DNA from: Mimachlamys varia
Lineage: Eukaryota > Mollusca > Bivalvia > Pectinida > Pectinidae
Direction of reading: 5' to 3'
NCBI GenBank assembly: GCA_947623455.1
Contig: OX392536.1
Location: forward strand, 5,637,282-5,701,281
DNA length: 64,000 bases
Part shown: positions 51,101 to 64,000 of the stretch, piece after piece
Layout: each line of letters starts with the position of its first letter
Position numbering within the stretch: position 1 is the first letter of the stretch
Position numbers and translations under genes: made by a program
The notes under the pieces: model-generated
Databases searched by the model: none
What the model saw: only the letters and a program-made list of their open reading frames with translations
Told to the model about the DNA's origin: nothing

Positions 51101-52420
51101 TGTCGCTCACTGATGTAAATAGACTGTCGCTCACTGGTGTAAATAAGACTGGCGCTCACTGGTGTAAATATACTGTCACTCACTAGTGTAAATAGACTGT
51201 CGCTCACTGGTGTAAATAAGACTGTCGCTCACTGGTGTAAATAGACTGTCGCTCACTGGGTTTCTAGACTGTCACTCACTGGTGTAAATAGACTGTCGCT
51301 TACTGGTGTAAATAAGACTGTCGCTCACTGGTGTAAATAAGACTGTCACTCACTGGTGTAAATAAGACTGTCGCTCACTTGTGTAAATAGACTGTCGCTC
51401 ACTGGGTTTCTAGACTGTCACTCACTGGTGTAAATAGACTGTCGCTTACTGGTGTAAATAAGACTGTCGCTCACCGGTGTAAATAAGACTGTCACTCACT
51501 GGTGTAAATAAGACTGTCGCTCACTGGTGTAAATAGACTGTCGCTCACTGGTGTAAATAAGACTGTCACTCACTGGTGTAAATAGACTGTCACTCACTGG
51601 TGTAAATAGACTGTCACTCACTGGTGTAAATAAGACTGTCACTCACTGGTGTAAATAGACTGTTGCTCACTGGTGTATATAGACTGTCACTCACTGGTGT
51701 AAATAGACTGTTGCTCACTGGTGTAAATAAGACTGTCGCTCACTGGTGTAAATAGACTGTCGCTCACTGGTGTAAATAAGACTGTCACTCACTGGTGTAA
51801 ATAGACTGTTGCTCACTGGTGTAAATAAGACTGTTGCTCACTGGTGTTAATAGACTGTCACTCACTGGTGTAAATAGACTGTCGCTCACAGGTGTAAATA
51901 AGACTGTCACTCACTAGTGTAAATAGACTGTCGCTCACTAGTGTAAATAGACTGTCGCTCACTGGTGTAAATAAGACTGTCGCTCACTGGTGTATATAGA
52001 CTGTCGCTCACTGGTGTAAATAAGACTGTCGCTCACTGGTGTAAATAGACTGTCCCTCACTAGTGTAATTAGACTGTCACTCACTGGGTTTCTAGACTGT
52101 CGCTCACTGGTGTAAATAGACTGTCGTTCACTGGTGTAAATAGACTGTCACTCACTGGTGTAAATAGACTGTTGCTCACTGGTGTTAATAGACTGTCACT
52201 CACTGGTGTAAATAAGACTGTCGCTCACTGGTGTAAATAGACTGTCGCTCACTGGTGTAAATAGACTGTCGCTCACTGGGTTTCTAGACTGTCACTCACT
52301 GGTGTAAATAGACTGTCACTCACTGGTGTAAATAGACTGTCACTCACTGGTGTAAATATACTGTTGCTCACTGGTGTAAATAGACTGTCGCTCACTGGGT
52401 TTCTAGACTGTCACTCACTG
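45112..52420 (+). repeat. Mid-scale duplications of 1.55, 3.5 and 5.05 kb
   Basis: A block ending at 45,450 recurs ending at 47,002 (1,552 bp on) and at 50,503 (5,053 bp on). The block at 48,934 recurs at 52,508 (3,574 bp on), and the insertion-site paralogue recurs from 48,894 to 52,419 (3,525 bp). The 49-bp difference between the last two is two monomers present only in the later copy. Confidence 0.75.
48894..48897. other. Empty-site paralogue 1 of the 24.4 kb insertion
   Basis: The monomer series before this TGGT (gttgctcactggtgttaatag ... gggtttctag ... aaatatactgttgc ... gggtttctag) matches the series before 12,878 over more than 200 bases. The monomers after it match those after 37,272 for about three monomers. 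The site carries one TGGT and no insert. Confidence 0.75.
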
Positions 52421-52422
52421 GT
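52419..52422. other. Empty-site paralogue 2 of the 24.4 kb insertion
   Basis: The same left-hand monomer series is present. On the right side the match to the sequence after 37,272 is longer than at the first paralogue, since it includes the extra two monomers (with one ctgAtg for ctgGtg change) and continues through 52,801. This is the best in-window model of the pre-insertion site. Confidence 0.78.
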
Positions 52423-55400
52423 GTAAATATACTGTTGCTCACTGGTGTAAATAGACTGTCACTCACTGGTGTAAATAAGACTGTCGCTCACTGATGTAAA
52501 TAGACTGTCACTCACTGGTGTAAATAAGACTGTCACTCACTGGTGTAAATAGACTGTCACTCACTGGTGTAAATATACTGTCGCTCACTGGTGTAAATAG
52601 ACTGTCACTCACTGGTGTAAATAGACTGTCGCTCACTGGTGTTAATATACTGTCACTCACTGGTGTAAATAGACTGTCACTCACTGGTGTAAATAGACTG
52701 TCGCTCACTGGTGTTAATATACTGTCACTCACTGGTGTAAATATACTGTCACTCACTGGTGTAAATAGACTGTCACTCACTGGTGTAAATAAGACTGTCA
52801 CTCACTGGTGTAAATAGACTGTCACTCACTAGTGTAAATAGACTGTCACTCACTGGTGTAAATAAGACTGTCACTCACTGGTGTTAATAGACTGTCGCTC
52901 ACTGTTGTAAATAGACTGTCGCTCACTGGTGTAAATAGACTGTCACTCACTGGTGTAAATAAGACTGTCGCTCACTGGTGTAAATAGACTGTCACTCACT
53001 GGTGTAAATAGACTGTCGCTCACTGGGTTTCTAGACTGTCACTCACTGGTGTAAATAGACTGTCACTCACTGGTGTAAATATACTGTTGCTCACTGGTGT
53101 AAATAGACTGTCGCTCACTGGTGTAAATAGACTGTCACTCACTGATGTAAATAGACTGTCACTCACTGGTGTAAATAGACTGTCACTCACTGGTGTAAAT
53201 AAGACTGTCGCTCACTGGTGTAAATAAGACTGTCACTCACTGGTGTTAATAGACTGTCGCTCACAGGTGTAAATAGACTGTCGCTCACAGGTGTAAATAG
53301 ACTGTCGCTCACTGGTGTTAATATACTGTCACTCACTGGTGTAAATATACTGTTGCTCACTGGTGTAAATAGACTGTCGCTCACTGGTGTTAATAGACTG
53401 TCGCTCACTGGTGTAAATAAGACTGTCGCTCACTGGTGTAAATAAGACTGTCGCTCACTAGTGTAAATAGACTGTCACTCACTAGTGTAAATAGACTGTC
53501 GCTCACAGGTGTAAATAAGACTGTCACTCACTGGTGTTAATAGACTGTCGCTCACTGGTGTAAATAAGACTGTCGCTCACTGGTGTAAATAAGACTGTCA
53601 CTCACTGGTGTAAATAGACTGTCACTCACTAGTGTAAATAGACTGTCGCTCACTGGTGTAAATAAGACTGTCGCTCACAGGTGTAAATAAGACTGTCACT
53701 CACTAGTGTAAATAGACTGTCACTCACTAGTGTAAATAGACTGTCGCTCACAGGTGTAAATAAGACTGTCACTCACTGGTGTTAATAGACTGTCGCTCAC
53801 TGGTATAAATAGACTGTCACTCACTAGTGTAAATAGACTGTCGCTCACAGGTGTAAATAAGACTGTCACTCACTGGTGTTAATAGACTGTCGCTCACTGG
53901 TGTAAATAAGACTGTCGCTCACTGGTGTTAATAGACTGTCACTCACTGGTGTAAATAAGACTGTCGCTCACTGGTGTAAATAAGACTGTCGCTCACTGGT
54001 GTAAATAGACTGTCGCTCACTGGTGTAAATAAGACTGTCGCTCACTTGTAAATAGACTGTCCCTCACTAGTGTAATTAGACTGTCACTCACTGGTGTAAA
54101 TAAGACTGTCGATCACTGGGGTAAATAGACTGTCGCTCACTGGGTTTCTAGACTGTCCCTCACTAGTGTAATTAGACTGTCACTCACTGGTGTAAATAAG
54201 ACTGTCGCTCACTGTTGTAAATAGACTGTCGCTCACTGATGTAAATAGACTGTCGCTCACTGGTGTAAATAAGACTGTCACTCACTTGTGTAAATAGACT
54301 GTCGCTCACTGGTGTAAATAAGACTGTCACTCACTGATGTAAATAGACTGTCACTCACTGGTGTAAATAAGACTGTCACTCACTGGTGTAAATAGACTGT
54401 CGCTCACTGGTGTAAATAGACTGTCGCTCACTGTTGTAAATAGACTGTCGCTCACTGATGTAAATAGACTGTCGCTCACTGGTGTAAATATACTGTCACT
54501 CACTAGTGTAAATAGACTGTCGCTCACTGGTGTAAATAAGACTGTCGCTCACTGGTGTAAATAGACTGTCACTCTCTGGTGTAAATAGACTGTCGCTCAC
54601 TGGGTTTCTAGACTGTCACTCACTGGTGTAAATAGACTGTCACTCACTGGTGTAAATAAGACTGTCGCTCACTTGTGTAAATAGACTGTCGCTCACTGGG
54701 TTTCTAGACTGTCACTCACTGGTGTAAATAGACTGTCGCTTACTGGTGTAAATAAGACTGTCGCTCACTGGTGTAAATAAGACTGTCACTCACTGGTGTA
54801 AATAAGACTGTCACTCACTGGTGTAAATAAGACTGTCGCTCACTGGTGTAAATATACTGTCACTCACTAGTGTAAATAGACTGTCGCTCACTGGTGTAAA
54901 TAAGACTGTCGCTCACTGGTGTAAATAGACTGTCACTCACTGGTGTAAATAGACTGTCACTCACTGGTGTAAATAGACTGTCACTCACTGCGTTTCTAGA
55001 CTGTCACTCACTGGTGTAAATAGACTGTCGCTCACTGGTGTAAATAAGACTGTCGCTCACTTGTGTAAATAGACTGTCGCTCACTGGGTTTCTAGACTGT
55101 CACTCACTGGTGTAAATAGACTGTCGCTTACTGGTGTAAATAAGACTGTCGCTCACTGGTGTAAATAAGACTGTCACTCACTGGTGTAAATAAGACTGTC
55201 ACTCACTGGTGTAAATAAGACTGTCGCTCACTGGTGTAAATAAGACTGTCACTCACTGGTGTAAATAGACTGTCACTCACTGGTGTAAATAGACTGTCGT
55301 TCACTGGTGTAAATAGACTGTCACTCACTGGTGTAATGAGACTGTCGCTTACTGGGTTTCTAGACTGTCACTCACTGGTGTAATTAGACTGTCGCTCACA

Positions 55401-58400
55401 GGTGTAAATAAGACTGTCACTCACTAGTGTAAATAGACTGTCGCTCACAGGTGTAAATAAGACTGTCACTCACTAGTGTAAATAGACTGTCGCTCACTTG
55501 TGTAAATATACTGTCGCTTACTGGTGTAAATAAGACTGTCGCTCACTGGTGTAAATAGACTGTCGCTTACTGGTGTAAATAAGACTGTCGCTCACTGGTG
55601 TAAATAAGACTGTCACTCACTGGTGTAAATAAGACTGTCGCTCACTGGTGTAAATAGACTGTCGCTCACAGGTGTAAATAAGACTGGCGCTCACTAGTGT
55701 AAATATACTGTCACTCACTAGTGTAAATAGACTGTCGCTCACTGGTGTAAATAAGACTGTCGCTCACTGGTGTATATAGACTGTCGCTCACTGGTGTAAA
55801 TAAGACTGTCGCTCACTGGTGTAAATAGACTGTCCCTCACTAGTGTAATTAGACTGTCACTCACTGGGTTTCTAGACTGTCGCTCACTGGTGTAAATAGA
55901 CTGTCGTTCACTGGTGTAAATAGACTGTCACTCACTGGTGTAAATAGACTGTCACTCACTGGGTTTCTAGACTGTCACTCACTGGTGTAAATATACTGTC
56001 GCTCACTGGTGTAAATAGACTGTCACTCACTAGTGTAAATAGACTGTTGCTCACAGGTGTAAATAGACTGTCACTCACTGGTGTTAATATACTGTCGCTC
56101 ACTGGTGTAAATAGACTGTCACTCACTAGTGTAAATAGACTGTCACTCACTAGTGTAAATAGACTGTCACTCACTGGTGTAAATAGACTGTCACTCACTG
56201 GTGTTAATAGACTGTCGCTCACTGGTATAAATAGACTGTCACTCACTGGTGTAAATAAGACTGTCACTCACTAGTGTAAATAGACTGTCACTCACTGGTG
56301 TAAATAAGACTGTCGCTCACTAGTGTTAATAGACTGTCGCTCACTGGTATAAATAGACTGTCACTCACTGGTGTTAATAGACTGTCGCTCACTGGTATAA
56401 ATAGACTGTCACTCACTGGTGTTAATAGACTGTCGCTCACTGGTGTAAATAAGACTGTCGCTCACTGGTGTAAATAAGACTGTCGCTCACTAGTGTAAAT
56501 AGACTGTCACTCACTAGTGTAAATAGACTGTCGCTCACAGGTGTAAATAAGTCTGTCACTCACTGGTGTTAATAGACTGTCGCTCACTGGTGTATATAAG
56601 ACTGTCGCTCACTGGTGTAAATAAGACTGTCACTCACTGGTGTAAATAGACTGTCACTCACTAGTGTAAATAGACTGTCGCTCACTGGTGTAAATAAGAC
56701 TGTCGCTCACAGGTGTAAATAAGACTGTCACTCACTAGTGTAAATAGACTGTCACTCACTAGTGTAAATAGACTGTCGCTCACAGGTGTAAATAAGACTG
56801 TCACTCACTGGTGTTAATAGACTGTCGCTCACTGGTATAAATAGACTGTCACTCACTGGTGTAAATAGACTGTCGCTCACAGGTGTAAATAAGACTGTCA
56901 CTCACTGGTGTTAATAGACTGTCGCTCACTGGTGTAAATAAGACTGTCGCTCACTGGTGTAAATAAGACTGTCGCTCACTGGTGTAAATAAGACTGTCGC
57001 TCACTGGTGTAAATAGACTGTTGCTCACTAGTGTAAATAGACTGTCGCTCACTGGTGTAAATAAGACTGTCGCTCACTTGTAAATAGACTGTCCCTCACT
57101 AGTGTAATTAGACTGTCACTCACTGGTGTAAATAAGACGGTCGATCACTGGGGTAAATAGACTGTCGCTCACTGGGTTTCTAGACTGTCCCTCACTAGTG
57201 TAATTAGACTGTCACTCACTGGTGTAAATAAGACTGTCGCTCACTGTTGTAAATAGACTGTCGCTCACTGATGTAAATAGACTGTCGCTCACTGGTGTAA
57301 ATAAGACTGTCGCTCACTGTTGTAAATAGACTGTCGCTCACTGATGTAAATAGACTGTCGCTCACTGGTGTAAATAGACTGTCACTCACTAGTGTAAATA
57401 GACTGTCGCTCACTGGTGTAAATAAGACTGTCGCTCACTGGTGTAAATAGACTGTCACTCACTGGTGTAAATAGACTGTCGCTCACTAGTGTAAATAGAC
57501 TGTCCCTCACTAGTGTAATTAAACTGTCACTCACTGGTGTAAATAAGACTGTCGATCACTGGGGTAAATAGACTGTCGCTCACTGGGTTTCTAGACTGTC
57601 CCTCACTAGTGTAATTAGACTGTCACTCACTGGTGTAAATAAGACTGTCGATCACTGGGGTAAATAGACTGTCGCTCACTGGGTTTCTAGACTGTCCCTC
57701 ACTAGTGTAATTAGACTGTCACTCACTGGTGTAAATAAGACTGTCGATCACTGGGGTAAATAGACTGTCGCTCACTGGGTTTCTAGACTGTCCCTCACTA
57801 GTGTAATTAGACTGTCACTCACTGGTGTCAATAAGACTGTCGCTCACTGTTGTAAATAGACTGTCGCTCACTGATGTAAATAGACTGTCGCTCACTGGTG
57901 TAAATAAGACTGTCGCTCACTGGTGTAAATATACTGTCACTCACTAGTGTAAATAGACTGTCGCTCACTGATGTAAATAGACTGTCGCTCACTGGTGTAA
58001 ATATACTGTCACTCACTGATGTAAATAGACTGTCGCTCACTGGTGTAAATAAGACTGTCACTCACTGGTGTAAATAAGACTGTCACTCACTGGTGTAAAT
58101 AAGACTGTCGCTCACTGGTGTAAATATACTGTCACTCACTAGTGTAAATAGACTGTCGCTCACTGGTGTAAATAAGACTGTCGCTCACTGGTGTAAATAG
58201 ACTGTCACTCACTGGTGTAAATAGACTGTCACTCACTGGTGTAAATAGACTGTCGATCACTGGTGTAAATATACTGTCACTCACTAGTGTAAATAGACTG
58301 TCGCTCACTGATGTAAATAGACTGTCGCTCACTGGTGTAAATATACTGTCACTCACTGATGTAAATAGACTGTCGCTCACTGGTGTAAATAAGACTGTCA

Positions 58401-59637
58401 CTCACTGGTGTAAATAGACTGTCACTCACTGGTGTAAATAAGACTGTCGCTCACTGGTGTAAATAGACTGTCACTCACTGGTGTAAATAGACTGTCGCTC
58501 ACTGGGTTTCTAGACTGTCACTCACTGGTGTAAATAGACTGTCACTCACTGGTGTAAATAAGACTGTCGCTCACTTGTGTAAATAGACTGTCGATCACTG
58601 GGTTTCTAGACTGTCACTCACTGGTGTAAATAGACTGTCGCTTACTGGTGTAAATAAGACTGTCGCTCACTGGTGTAAATAAGACTGTCACTCACTGGTG
58701 TAAATAAGACTGTCACTCACTGGTGTAAATAAGACTGTCGCTCACTGGTGTAAATATACTGTCACTCACTAGTGTAAATAGACTGTCGCTCACTGGTGTA
58801 AATAAGACTGTCGCTCACTGGTGTAAATAGACTGTCACTCACTGGTGTAAATAGACTGTCACTCACTGGTGTAAATAGACTGTCACTCACTGGTGTAATG
58901 AGACTGTCGCTTACTGGGTTTCTAGACTGTCACTCACTGGTGTAATTAGACTGTCGCTCACAGGTGTAAATAAGACTGTCACTCACTAGTGTAAATAGAC
59001 TGTCGCTCACAGGTGTAAATAAGACTGTCGCTCACTTGTGTAAATATACTGTCGCTTACTGGTGTAAATAAGACTGTCGCTCACTGGTGTAAATAGACTG
59101 TCGCTTACTGGTGTAAATAAGACTGTCGCTCACTGGTGTAAATAAGACTGTCACTCACTGGTGTAAATAAGACTGTCGCTCACTGGTGTAAATAGACTGT
59201 CGCTCACAGGTGTAAATAAGACTGTCACTCACTAGTGTAAATATACTGTCACTCACTAGTGTAAATAGACTGTCGCTCACTGGTGTAAATAAGACTGTCG
59301 CTCACTGGTGTATATAGACTGTCGCTCACTGGTGTAAATAAGACTGTCGCTCACTGGTGTAAATAGACTGTCCCTCACTAGTGTAATTAGACTGTCACTC
59401 ACTGGGTTTCTAGACTGTCGCTCACTGGTGTAAATAGACTGTCGTTCACTGGTGTAAATAGACTGTCACTCACTGGTGTAAATAGACTGTCACTCACTGG
59501 GTTTCTAGACTGTCACTCACTGGTGTAAATATACTGTCGCTCACTGGTGTAAATAGACTGTCACTCACTGGTGTAATTAGACTGTCGCTCACAGGTGTAA
59601 ATAAGACTGTCACTCACTGGTGTTAATAGACTGTCGC

Positions 59638-62511
59638 TCACTGATGTAAATAAGACTGTCGCTCACTGGTGTAATTAGACTGTCGCTCACTGGTGTAGAT
59701 AAGACTGTCGCTCACTGGTGTAAATAGACTGTCGCTCACTGGTGTAAATAGACTGTAGCTCACTGGTGTAAATAGACTGTCCCTCACTAGTGTAATTAGA
59801 CTGTCACTCACTGGGTTTCTAGACTGTCGCTCACTGGTGTAAATAAGACTGTCGCTCACTGGTGTAAATAAGACTGTCACTCACTGGTGTATATAGACTG
59901 TCGCTCACTGGTGTGAATAAGACTGGCGCTCACTGGTGTAAATATACTGTCACTCACTAGTGTAAATAGACTGTCACTCACTGGTGTAAATAGACTGTCA
60001 CTCACTGGTGTAATTAGACTGTCACTCACTGGTGTAATTAGACTGTCACTCACTGGTGTAATTAGACTGTCACTCACTGGTGTAATTAGACTGTCACTCA
60101 CTGGTGTAATTAGACTGTCACTCACTGGTGTAATTAGACTGTCACTCACTGGTGTAATTAGACTGTCACTCACTGGTGTAAATAGACTGTCACTCACTGG
60201 TGTAATTAGACTGTCACTCACTGGGTTTCTAGACTGTCATTCACTGGTGTAAATATACTGTCGCTCACTGGTGTAAATAGACTGTCGCTCACTGGTGTAA
60301 TTAGACTGTCACTCACTGGGTTTCTAGACTGTCACTCACTGGTGTAAATAGACTGTCGCTCACTGGTGTAATTAGACTGGCACTCACTGGTGTAAATAGA
60401 CTGTCACTCACTGGTGTAAATAAGACTGTCGCTCACTTGTGTAAATAGACTGTCGCTCACTGGGTTTCTAGACTGTCACTCACTGGTGTAAATAGACTGT
60501 CGCTTACTGGTGTAAATAAGACTGTCGCTCACTGGTGTAAATAAGACTGTCACTCACTGGTGTAAATAAGACTGTCACTCACTGGTGTAAATAAGACTGT
60601 CGCTCACTGGTGTAAATATACTGTCACTCACTAGTGTAAATAGACTGTCGCTCACTGGTGTAAATAAGACTGTCGCTCACTGGTGTAAATAGACTGTCAC
60701 TCACTGGTGTAAATAGACTGTCACTCACTGGTGTAAATAGACTGTCACTCACTGGTGTAATGAGACTGTCGCTTACTGGGTTTCTAGACTGTCACTCACT
60801 GGTGTAATTAGACTGTCGCTCACAGGTGTAAATAGACTGTCACTCACTAGTGTAAATAGACTGTCGCTCACAGGTGTAAATAAGACTGTCGCTCACTTGT
60901 GTAAATATACTGTCGCTTACTGGTGTAAATAAGACTGTCGCTCACTGGTGTAAATAGACTGTCGCTTACTGGTGTAAATAAGACTGTCGCTCACTGGTGT
61001 AAATAAGACTGTCACTCACTGGTGTAAATAAGACTGTCGCTCACTGGTGTAAATAGACTGTCGCTCACAGGTGTAAATAAGACTGTCACTCACTAGTGTA
61101 AATATACTGTCACTCACTAGTGTAAATAGACTGTCGCTCACTGGTGTAAATAAGACTGTCGCTCACTGGTGTATATAGACTGTCGCTCACTGGTGTAAAT
61201 AAGACTGTCGCTCACTGGTGTAAATAGACTGTCCCTCACTAGTGTAATTAGACTGTCACTCACTGGGTTTCTAGACTGTCGCTCACTGGTGTAAATAGAC
61301 TGTCGTTCACTGGTGTAAATAGACTGTCACTCACTGGTGTAAATAGACTGTCACTCACTGGGTTTCTAGACTGTCACTCACTGGTGTAAATATACTGTCG
61401 CTCACTGGTGTAAATAGACTGTCACTCACTGGTGTAATTAGACTGTCGCTCACAGGTGTAAATAAGACTGTCACTCACTGGTGTTAATAGACTGTCGCTC
61501 ACTGGTGTAAATAAGACTGTCGCTCACTGGTGTAATTAGACTGTCGCTCACTGGTGTAGATAAGACTGTCGCTCACTGGTGTAAATAGACTGTCGCTCAC
61601 TGGTGTAAATAGACTGTCGCTCACTGGTGTAAATAGACTGTCCCTCACTAGTGTAATTAGACTGTCACTCACTGGGTTTCTAGACTGTCGCTCACTGGTG
61701 TAAATAAGACTGTCGCTCACTGGTGTAAATAAGACTGTCACTCACTGGTGTATATAGACTGTCGCTCACTGGTGTGAATAAGACTGGCGCTCACTGGTGT
61801 AAATATACTGTCACTCACTAGTGTAAATAGACTGTCACTCACTGGTGTAAATAGACTGTCACTCACTGGTGTAATTAGACTGTCACTCACTGGGTTTCTA
61901 GACTGTCACTCATTGGTGTAAATAGACTGTCACTCACTGGTGTAATTAGACTGTCACTCACTGGTGTAAATAGACTGTCACTCACTGGTGTAATTAGACT
62001 GTCACTCACTGGTGTAATTAGACTGTCACTCACTGGTGTAAATAGACTGTCACTCACTGGTGTAAATAGACTGTCACTCACTGGTGTAATTAGACTGTCC
62101 CTCACTGGTGTAATTAGACTGTCACTCACTGGTGTAAATAGACTGTCACTCACTGGTGTAATTAGACTGTCACTCACTGGGTTTCTAGACTGTCATTCAC
62201 TGGTGTAAATATACTGTCGCTCACTGGTGTAAATAGACTGTCGCTCACTGGTGTAATTAGACTGTCACTCACTGGGTTTCTAGACTGTCACTCACTGGTG
62301 TAAATAGACTGTCGCTCACTGGTGTAATTAGACTGGCACTCACTGGTGTAAATAGACTGTCACTCACTGGTGTAAATAGACTGTCCCTCACTAGTGTAAT
62401 TAGACTGTCACTCACTGGTGTAAATAGACTGTCACTCACTGGTGTAATTAGACTGTCACTCACTGGGTTTCTAGACTGTCGCTCACTGGTGTAGATAAGA
62501 CTGTCGCTCAC
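59638..62511 (+). repeat. 1.86 kb local duplication near the right edge
   Basis: The variant block starting at 59,638 recurs at 61,499 (1,861 bp) with the same order of gggtttctag, gtagataag and gtgaataag monomers. The segments around 59,880-60,300 and 61,740-62,200 are also parallel but differ in the number of taattag monomers. Confidence 0.75.
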
Positions 62512-64000
62512 TGGTGTAAATAAGACTGTCGTTCACTGGTGTAAATAGACTGTCGCTCACTGGTGTAAATAAGACTGTCGTTCACTGGTGTAAATAGACT
62601 GTCACTCACTGGTGTAAATAGACTGTCACTCACTGGGTTTCTAGACTGGAGCTCACTGTTGTAAATAGACTGTCGTTCACTGGTGTAAATAGACTGTCAC
62701 TCACTGGTGTAAATAGACTGTCACTCACTGGTGTAAATAGACTGTCACTCACTGGTGTAAATAGACTGTTGCTCACTGGTGTAAATAGACTGTCGCTCAC
62801 TGGTGTAAATAGACTGTCGCTCACTGGTGTAAATAGACTGTCGCTCACTGATGTAAATAGACTGTCGCTCACTGATGTAAATAGACTGTCGCTCACTGGT
62901 GTAAATAAGACTGGCGCTCACTGGTGTAAATATACTGTCACTCACTAGTGTAAATAGACTGTTGCTCCCTGTTGTAAATAGACTGTCACTCACTGGGTTT
63001 CTAGACTGTCACTCACTAGTGTAAATAGACTGTCGCTCACTGGTGTAAATAGACTGTCGCTCACTGGGTTTCTAGACTGTCACTCACTAGTGTAAATAGA
63101 CTGTCACTCACTGGTGTAAATAAGACTGTCACTCACTGGTGTAAATAGACTGTCGCTCACTGGGTTTCTAGACTGTCACTCACTGGTGTAAATAGACTGT
63201 CGCTTACTGGTGTAAATAAGACTGTCGCTCACTAGTGTAAATAAGACTGTCGCTCACAGGTGTAAATAGACTGTCGCTTACTGGTGTAAATAAGACTGTC
63301 GCTCACTAGTGTAAATAAGACTGTCGCTCACAGGTGTAAATAAGACTGTCGCTCACTAGTGTAAATAGACTGACGCTCACTTGTGTAAATATACTGTCAC
63401 TCACTAGTGTAAATAGACTGTTGCTCACTAGTGTAAATAGACTGTTGCTCACTAGTGTAAATAGACTGTCGCTCACTGGTGTAAATAAGACTGTCGCTCA
63501 CTTGTAAATAGACTGTCCCTCACTAGTGTAATTAGACTGTCACTCACTGGGTTTCTAGACTGTCGCTCACTGGTGTAAATAGACTGTCGCTTACTGGTGT
63601 AAATAAGACTGTCGCTCACTGGTGTAAATAAGACTGTCGCTCACTGGTGTAAATAAGACTGTTGCTCACTGGTGTAAATAGACTGTCGCTCACTGGTGTA
63701 AATAGACTGTCCCTCACTAGTGTAATTAGACTGTCACTCACTGGGTTTCTAGACTGTCGCTCACTGGTGTAAATAGACTGTCACTCACTGGTGTAAATAG
63801 ACTGTCACTCACTGGTGTAAATAGACTGTTGCTCACTGGTGTAAATAGACTGTCGCTCACTGATGTAAATAGACTGTCGCTCACAGGTGTAAATAAGACT
63901 GTCGCTCACAGGTGTAAATAAGACTGTCGCTCACAGGTGTAAATAGACTGTCACTCACTGGTGTAAATATACTGTCGCTCACTGGTGTAAATAGACTGTC

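Larger units (their letters stand above)
37358..62000 (+). repeat. Higher-order organisation of about 15 kb in the right array
   Basis: Distinct variant blocks repeat at long range: 37,358 to 52,508 (15,150 bp), 41,048 to 55,956 and 42,308 to 57,216 (both 14,908 bp), and 44,438 to 59,638 (15,200 bp). The block at 37,358-37,651 encodes, as a tracer, exactly the same string of variants at 48,934 and 52,508. The offsets differ by whole monomers. A large segment has therefore been duplicated as a unit, with small monomer gains and losses since. Confidence 0.85.
37269..64000 (+). repeat. Right satellite array, same monomer and orientation
   Basis: Head-to-tail 23-25 bp monomers are identical in type to those of the left array and run to the window edge without interruption. 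Local expansions of single variants are visible, for example about eight consecutive gtgtaattagactgtcactcact monomers at about 60,003-60,180. The array continues beyond the window. Confidence 0.98.

Overview
The window looks like a gene-poor, repeat-dominated piece of an invertebrate nuclear genome, most likely a marine bivalve mollusc. The reasons are an AT-rich non-coding background with spliceosomal-type introns, tRNA-headed SINE-like pieces, many small inverted-repeat elements, and dispersed repeats (a 'ggccgacaggtggcc' type and a 'GTTACCATGGCAAC' type) that I associate with bivalve DNA. The species assignment is inference. I see no rRNA, no prokaryotic gene organisation and no intact host gene.

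Layout. (1) 1-12,878: a satellite array of 23-25 bp monomers (core CTCACTGGTGTAAATA followed by gactgtc) with nested higher-order structure: subunits of about 1.2 kb inside units of 4,299 bp. (2) 12,879-37,268: a 24.4 kb block that is not satellite. Its ends are inverted copies of each other over about 570-590 bp, and it is flanked by a 4-bp TGGT duplication. (3) 37,269-64,000: the same satellite resumes in the same strand orientation and the same monomer phase, and is organised at about 15 kb, 3.5 kb and 1.9 kb levels. Two places in the right array (around 48,894 and 52,419) carry the same flanking monomers without the insert. They act as in-window empty-site controls, so the block is best read as one very large transposon-like insertion into a satellite.

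Inside the block is a nest of elements: a TTA-flanked element with 32-bp terminal inverted repeats (13,820-15,307); a TTAA-flanked MITE inserted into another MITE (19,817-20,403); an element made of GATATC-rich palindromes (21,638-23,427) with a TA-flanked 139-bp perfect hairpin inside it; SINE-like pieces; a 2.7 kb TTAA-flanked element (33,942-36,687) holding an 8-bp-TSD hairpin element; and short tandem repeats.

The only recognisable protein genes are a divergent pair at 23,985-26,674. The plus-strand gene is a decayed DDE transposase that looks Kolobok-related. The minus-strand gene is a small, spliced, Cys/His-rich protein whose C-terminus resembles the intracellular 'ballast' domain of vertebrate P2X7 receptors. 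Both carry frameshifts or stops. They may form a degenerate two-gene transposon, possibly bounded by an inverted repeat at 23,646 and 27,860. No candidate transposase for the 24.4 kb block itself is clearly present, so its mobility may have been provided in trans.
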